From the NCBI GenBank assembly GCA_964437445.1, contig CAYTGR010000013.1, forward strand, positions 1 to 64,000: DNA of 64,000 bases, in the 5' to 3' direction. Below, piece by piece: positions 59,922-64,000 of the stretch. The translations under genes were made by a program, and so were the position numbers. The notes under the pieces are model-generated. The model ran no database searches. It had not been told where the DNA came from and saw only the letters and a list, made by a program, of their open reading frames with translations. Numbering within the stretch: the stretch's first letter is position 1; each line of letters begins with the position of its first letter. This stretch comes from CAYTGR01 sp964437445. Lineage in GTDB: Bacteria; Chloroflexota; Anaerolineae; B4-G1; SLSP01.

Positions 59922-61760
59922 ATGTCACATTCATCTATGCCCTCTCGTGAAGCGTCCCCCGATTACCGCGCGCGTATGGCGAGCCGGGGGCCGGCGCGGC
60001 CCGGCAAAATTGAGAAGGCCCGCGACCCCCGCCAGGCATTGCGACGACTTGTGCGCTATCTCAGTCCGTACAAGGCGGCCCTGGTGCTGGTCGTGGGGCT
60101 GGTGTTGCTCTATACCCTTCTGGGGTTGCTGGAGCCCTACCTGATGGGCGTCGCCATTGACCGTTTCATCGCTACCAGGAACGCCGCCGGGTTGGGACGC
60201 ATGGCGCTGTTGATGTTGGGGGTCTACCTGCTGGATAACGGGTGTCAGGCCGCTGCCAGCTGGGCGATGGCGCGCATCTCTCAGAGCGCGCTCCAACGGC
60301 TGCGCGGCGATCTGTTCGGTCACTTGCAAAGTCTCTCTATCAGTTTCTTTGACCGCCACACGGCCGGCGAACTGATGAGCCGCCTGACTAACGACATTGA
60401 CGCCATCAACCAGGCCGTCTCGCAAAACGTGGTCTCGTTGGTGGCGAGCGTCCTCTCGCTGGGGGGGATGCTCATCGCCATGTTCGTGCTGAACTACTGG
60501 CTGGCGCTGGCGTCGTTGCTGGTCGTTCCCATCATGGCCTGGTTTACCAACTTTGTCGCTCGCTATACGCGCAAGGGTTTTCGTGAATTGCAAAAGCAGC
60601 TCGGCGAGCTCAGCGGGGTGATGGAGGAGGCGATCAGTGGGCAGCGCGTGGTCAAGGCGTTCCGCCGCAACGACACCGTGATCGCCGCTTTCCGCCAGCA
60701 CAACCAGGAGGTCTACCGGGCGGGCGTTTACGCCAACACTTACGCGATGCTCTTGATGCCGTTGACCAACGTGTTAGGCAACTTTTTCGTGATCGTGTTG
60801 GCCGGGTTTGGCGGTTGGCTGGCGCTACAAGGGCTGGTCACGGTGGGGATGATCGCCACCTTCATCAACTACGGCCATAATTTCGTCAACCCGCTGCGCC
60901 AGCTCGCCAACCTTTACAACTCCATCCAGGCGGCGCTGGCCGGAGCCGAGCGGGTCTTTGAGATCCTTGATATCCCCGCTGAGGTGGACGATACCTCCGA
61001 GGCGGCGCGCCTGCCGGCAATGGCCGGCGATGTCCGCTTTGAGAATGTTCAGTTTGGCTACGTCCCCGGCACCCCGATCATCAAAGCGATGTCGTTGGAG
61101 GCGCACCCCGGCGAGACGGTGGCGCTGGTTGGGCCGACGGGCGCGGGCAAGACCACGCTCATCAATTTGCTGATGCGCTTCTACGAGGTAGAGGGCGGCC
61201 GCATCACGATTGACGGCCGCGACCTCCGCCAGCTCCGCAAGGCCGACCTGCGCCAGCAGTTGGGGCTGGTACTGCAAGACACCTTCCTCTTCTCGGCAAC
61301 GGTGCTGGAGAACATCCGTTACGGGCGGCTGGACGCGACCGACGAGGAGTGCGTGGAGGCTGCCCGCCTGGCGGACGCCGATCCCTTTATCCGGCAGTTG
61401 CCGCATGGGTATCAGACGTTGCTTTCGGAGCGGGGCAGCAACCTCAGCCAGGGCCAGCGCCAGCTGCTTTCCATCGCCCGCGCGATCCTGGCCGATCCCG
61501 GCATTTTGATCCTGGACGAGGCGACCAGCAGCGTGGATACCCGCACCGAGGCGCGGATCCAAAAGGCGCTGCTGCGGTTGATGCAGGGGCGGACCAGCTT
61601 CGTCATTGCACACCGCCTGAGCACCATCCGCGACGCCGACCAGGTCATTGTGATCAACAACGGGGAGATCGTGGAACAAGGGACACACCAGCAGTTGTTG
61701 GAGCGGCGCGGCTTTTACCACCACCTCTACGTCAGCCAGTTCAAAGGGCAGGCGATTTAA
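59922..61760 (+). CDS. ABC exporter partner subunit
   Basis: The 612-residue protein keeps the catalytic Glu533 (ILDEATSSVD) and His564 (VIAHRLST), but its signature reads LSQGQRQLLSIARAI rather than LSGGQ. Altered signature here and altered Walker B/His in the neighbour fall on the same composite ATP site, exactly as in the heterodimeric exporters TM287/288. The N-terminus has about 35 extra charged residues. GGAGTAGG precedes the ATG. Substrate unknown; drug efflux is the usual role. Confidence 0.95.
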   Translation: MSHSSMPSREASPDYRARMASRGPARPGKIEKARDPRQALRRLVRYLSPYKAALVLVVGLVLLYTLLGLLEPYLMGVAIDRFIATRNAAGLGRMALLMLGVYLLDNGCQAAASWAMARISQSALQRLRGDLFGHLQSLSISFFDRHTAGELMSRLTNDIDAINQAVSQNVVSLVASVLSLGGMLIAMFVLNYWLALASLLVVPIMAWFTNFVARYTRKGFRELQKQLGELSGVMEEAISGQRVVKAFRRNDTVIAAFRQHNQEVYRAGVYANTYAMLLMPLTNVLGNFFVIVLAGFGGWLALQGLVTVGMIATFINYGHNFVNPLRQLANLYNSIQAALAGAERVFEILDIPAEVDDTSEAARLPAMAGDVRFENVQFGYVPGTPIIKAMSLEAHPGETVALVGPTGAGKTTLINLLMRFYEVEGGRITIDGRDLRQLRKADLRQQLGLVLQDTFLFSATVLENIRYGRLDATDEECVEAARLADADPFIRQLPHGYQTLLSERGSNLSQGQRQLLSIARAILADPGILILDEATSSVDTRTEARIQKALLRLMQGRTSFVIAHRLSTIRDADQVIVINNGEIVEQGTHQQLLERRGFYHHLYVSQFKGQAI

Positions 61761-61886
61761 GCGGCCGGTATCGTGAGGGGGCGTAACGCCGGGAGGATTG
61801 GCCATTGGGGATGACCTGATGGGCGTGGTAATCCCTGACGCTGGTCTCGCCGGGCTGCGGGAAGACACTGCCCGACGGCGGGGAAG

Positions 61887-63167
61887 CTATCCTTTGCGCC
61901 GGGCGCGCTGCTGTTGAAATAGTGCCGGCCAGGCTCGTATCCCCAATACGGCAAACGGAACCAGAACGGTCACATAGCGGTTAGCGTCAAAGCGGATCAG
62001 CGTTAGCTGGGCTGTCCTATCGGCCGGGCAGGTGATGGGCAATCCACCGATGACAATAATCCCTTGTCCAACGCAGTCATACATGGCGGGCACGCGCAGC
62101 AGCACCAACCCCATCAACGCCAGCGCCGCCAGGCCCAGGATTTTCGCGTGGCGGCTGGTGCTCACTCCCAGCCCCAGTAGTCCCAGGGAGATGAGGGCCG
62201 ACCAGATCAAAATTCCCGACTGCGGGTTGAGCAGACTGGCAAAAATGTATCCCCCATCCAGCGTTAGCCGGTTGATGTCGCCTTTGAGAATACCGACATG
62301 CCAGGGCGTGCCAAACTGCGTGGCGTTGTACACCAGCAAGATCACTGCCGCTGCCAGACCTCCTGATATCCACCGGTGCAACCAGCGCCATTCCCTGAGG
62401 ATTACCAGAGCGACCGTAACCACTGCCACCATGACCGCCGTTTCCAGCCGAACCAGTACCAGCACCCCCCCACACAATCCGGCCAGCCATTGTGTCCCGG
62501 CTGTTGGGGTGAGTGAGCTTTTGACAAAGAAGTAGCAGAACAGGGCACTGATGCCCAGGGCAGTCAGGGTGGCGTAGGCGGGCGTTTGGACGATATTGTG
62601 CATCAGCACCGGTGCTGTGACCACCATCAGCGGCGCCAGACTGACCCCCTGGACGGACCGGGACTCCAGGGACAGCGTCTTGATCATGATCAGCAGCCCG
62701 CCGAAGAGCAGGCCGTAGCTTGTTAACAGCATGGCGGCGATGATCTTCCACCGGAACCAGCTGTTCTCGGCAGCGATGTAAAAGTCCTTGAAAAAGAGTT
62801 CCCGGAATAGAAGGGGGGTGGCAGGAATCAGCGTTTGCTCTGTGACCGGTGCTGGCGATGGGGGCACCTGTTCCGGCGGGAAGGAGGGGGGAGTCACGGT
62901 TACAGTTTGCACGAAAGGTTCCACTACCAGCGAGAGGACGGTATAGGGGATCAGCGTGAGGATGGGATAGCCGGGCGAGCGTTGTTCCAGGAAGGGCAGA
63001 TTGTGGACCAGGGGCGTGCTATCGCTTCCGGCCAGTCTCTGTACGATAGCGTAATAATCAATCGCATCAGTTTGGACGTTGGCCATTCCTGCTGTCACAA
63101 TGACAACTGCCAGCAAGATCAATAACGCAGCGCACAGTGCGTAATCCAGCCGGTGTAACCATTGCAT
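61887..63167 (-). CDS. Polytopic membrane protein, GT-C glycosyltransferase-like
   Basis: The 426-residue protein has about ten membrane helices. After helix 1 an outside loop carries QTDAIDYYAIVQRLAG, an acidic pair in the position where GT-C glycosyltransferases have their catalytic Asp. A Pro-rich loop with SFPPEQVPPSPAPVTEQ follows. The remainder is hydrophobic with a basic C-terminus (FQQQRARRKG). The family cannot be named with confidence. I prefer the ATG at 63167 (GGGGGAAAGAAC before it) to the one at 63206. Confidence 0.7.
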   Translation of the reverse strand: MQWLHRLDYALCAALLILLAVVIVTAGMANVQTDAIDYYAIVQRLAGSDSTPLVHNLPFLEQRSPGYPILTLIPYTVLSLVVEPFVQTVTVTPPSFPPEQVPPSPAPVTEQTLIPATPLLFRELFFKDFYIAAENSWFRWKIIAAMLLTSYGLLFGGLLIMIKTLSLESRSVQGVSLAPLMVVTAPVLMHNIVQTPAYATLTALGISALFCYFFVKSSLTPTAGTQWLAGLCGGVLVLVRLETAVMVAVVTVALVILREWRWLHRWISGGLAAAVILLVYNATQFGTPWHVGILKGDINRLTLDGGYIFASLLNPQSGILIWSALISLGLLGLGVSTSRHAKILGLAALALMGLVLLRVPAMYDCVGQGIIVIGGLPITCPADRTAQLTLIRFDANRYVTVLVPFAVLGIRAWPALFQQQRARRKG

Positions 63168-63374
63168 TTTGTTCTTTCCCCCGTGGATTGGGTTTTGGAA
63201 TCCCATTGCTCAGATCAGCCCGCGAGTATTATCGTTTGGAAATGGAGCAAAGGCAAGCCCAGACCGTTGGCTCCCTTTCCCTCTGCCCAAAAAGGGCGAT
63301 AATGGGGGGTGGGGAGATGCGGAGCGGAGATAAAATGGAGGGGGAATTCCCTGAACCGGAGTTCACGAACGCCG

Positions 63375-63425
63375 GGCGAACTAAAGCTCGCGTTACGTTT
63401 GCCACTGGCTGAGCAACTAAGCGAC
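63375..63425 (+). repeat. GGCGAACTAAAGCTCGCG repeat, copy 2
   Basis: It matches 30860-30910 with 8 differences in 51 bp. GGGGAATTCCC just upstream (63342-63352) recalls the start of the other repeats at 12866 and 11129. The rest of the 290-bp intergenic region shows no gene. Confidence 0.6.
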
Positions 63426-63460
63426 CCAAGGCTCATTGACTTTAAAGAGGAGGTATTGCC

Positions 63461-64000
63461 ATGCAAGTCAACCCGGGGATTTTTAAAGCTTACGATATTC
63501 GTGGCCTCTACCCGACCGATCTGAACGAGGCGATTGCCTATCTCATCGGGCGGGCCTTTGTGACCTACGTGGCCGGGCAGCAGGTCATCGTTGGGCGCGA
63601 CATGCGCCTCTCCGGCCCGGCGTTGATGGCGGCGGTCGTGCGGGGGATCACCGACCAGGGGGCGGACGTGCTTGACATCGGGATGGTCAGCACCGACCAG
63701 TATTACTTCGCCTGCGCGCAGTTGGGGCTGCCGGGCATGATGGTGACCGCGTCGCACAACCCCAAGCCTTACAACGGCTTCAAGATGGTCCAGAAGATGC
63801 CCTACCTGCTCAGCGGCGACGCCGGCATCCAGGAGCTGCGGCAGCTGGTGGAGAGTGAAGCTTTCCCTGTTCCCGCGCGCCACGGGCAGGTGGTGGCGCA
63901 GGACTTCCGCGCCGCCTTTGTGGAGAAGCTGCTCTCACTCATTGATGTCCCGGCGCTCCGGCCGCTCAAGGTCGTCGCCGATACCGGCAACGGCATGGTC
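63461..64000 (+). CDS. Phosphomannomutase/phosphoglucomutase (partial)
   Basis: The frame is open from the ATG at 63461 to the window end (180 codons). MQVNPGIFKAYDIRGLYPTD is the typical start of alpha-phosphohexomutases. GRDMRLSG follows, and then the phosphoserine loop VTASHNPKPYNGFKMV, where the Ser is phosphorylated during catalysis. The enzyme interconverts sugar 1- and 6-phosphates for polysaccharide synthesis. AGAGGAGG precedes the ATG. The C-terminal half is outside the window. Confidence 0.93.
   Translation, partial: MQVNPGIFKAYDIRGLYPTDLNEAIAYLIGRAFVTYVAGQQVIVGRDMRLSGPALMAAVVRGITDQGADVLDIGMVSTDQYYFACAQLGLPGMMVTASHNPKPYNGFKMVQKMPYLLSGDAGIQELRQLVESEAFPVPARHGQVVAQDFRAAFVEKLLSLIDVPALRPLKVVADTGNGMV

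Overview
The window is a contiguous, gene-dense, fairly GC-rich bacterial chromosome segment with no rRNA, tRNA, CRISPR array, prophage or transposase that I could recognise. The best guess for the host is a member of the Chloroflexota (Anaerolineae-like). This rests on the protein repertoire, on several secreted proteins ending in a Pro-Leu-Val-(Leu/Gln) tail followed by Arg or another short end (a tail I associate with this phylum), and on lipoproteins with Thr/Pro-rich linkers. It is an inference, not proven by a marker gene.

Left end (1-1168): a NifX-type iron-molybdenum cofactor-binding protein cut by the window edge, and a PadR regulator fused to the same kind of domain. A near-consensus promoter with a perfect 11-bp inverted repeat lies in front of both.

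Fluoride-response island (about 1335-17073): this is the most interesting part. Three RNAs with the secondary structure and pseudoknot of the fluoride (crcB-type) riboswitch, each followed by a terminator, stand at 1374, 9707 (minus strand) and 11305. The first controls an unknown small protein, enolase, pyrophosphatase, an unknown protein and a phosphoglycerate-mutase-like phosphatase. Enolase and pyrophosphatase are classic fluoride-sensitive enzymes. The second controls four overlapping genes: a Cys-rich protein, a zinc-ribbon/HEAT protein and two MutS-like ATPases without mismatch-reading domains. The third controls a CPA2 Na+/H+-type antiporter, probably followed by a PII-like protein, a Ca2+/cation exchanger, an ATP-grasp ligase and a CPA1 antiporter split by one in-frame amber codon. 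No CrcB/Fluc or CLC-F exporter is in the window.

Sugar uptake (18646-26915, mostly minus strand): a divergent LysR gene, an esterase lipoprotein, a sugar-type ABC importer (binding protein, double ATPase, permease), a related cytoplasmic esterase and an SLC13-type anion transporter. The logic suggests esterified sugars or sugar acids are de-esterified outside, imported and processed inside.

Cell-surface and signalling section (27188-45071): a membrane-anchored C11 (clostripain-type) peptidase, secreted proteins with the PLV-type tail, an Eis-like acetyltransferase, a CHASE4-HAMP-PAS-GAF histidine kinase with its response regulator, TadE/TadG-like proteins, and a secreted PHP-type protein carrying a 288-bp tandem duplication.

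Right part (45180-64000): a GyrI-like protein, an acetyltransferase, a polyphosphate-polymerase (VTC)/DUF4956/beta-helix operon, a secreted putative glycosidase, a DUF2089/DUF4097 pair with tandem palindromic operators, a MarR regulator followed by three ABC exporters (the last two form a heterodimer with one degenerate ATP site), a polytopic membrane protein and the start of a phosphohexomutase gene. Several intergenic repeat families are scattered through the window, including a roughly 135-bp leader present in front of two unrelated genes.
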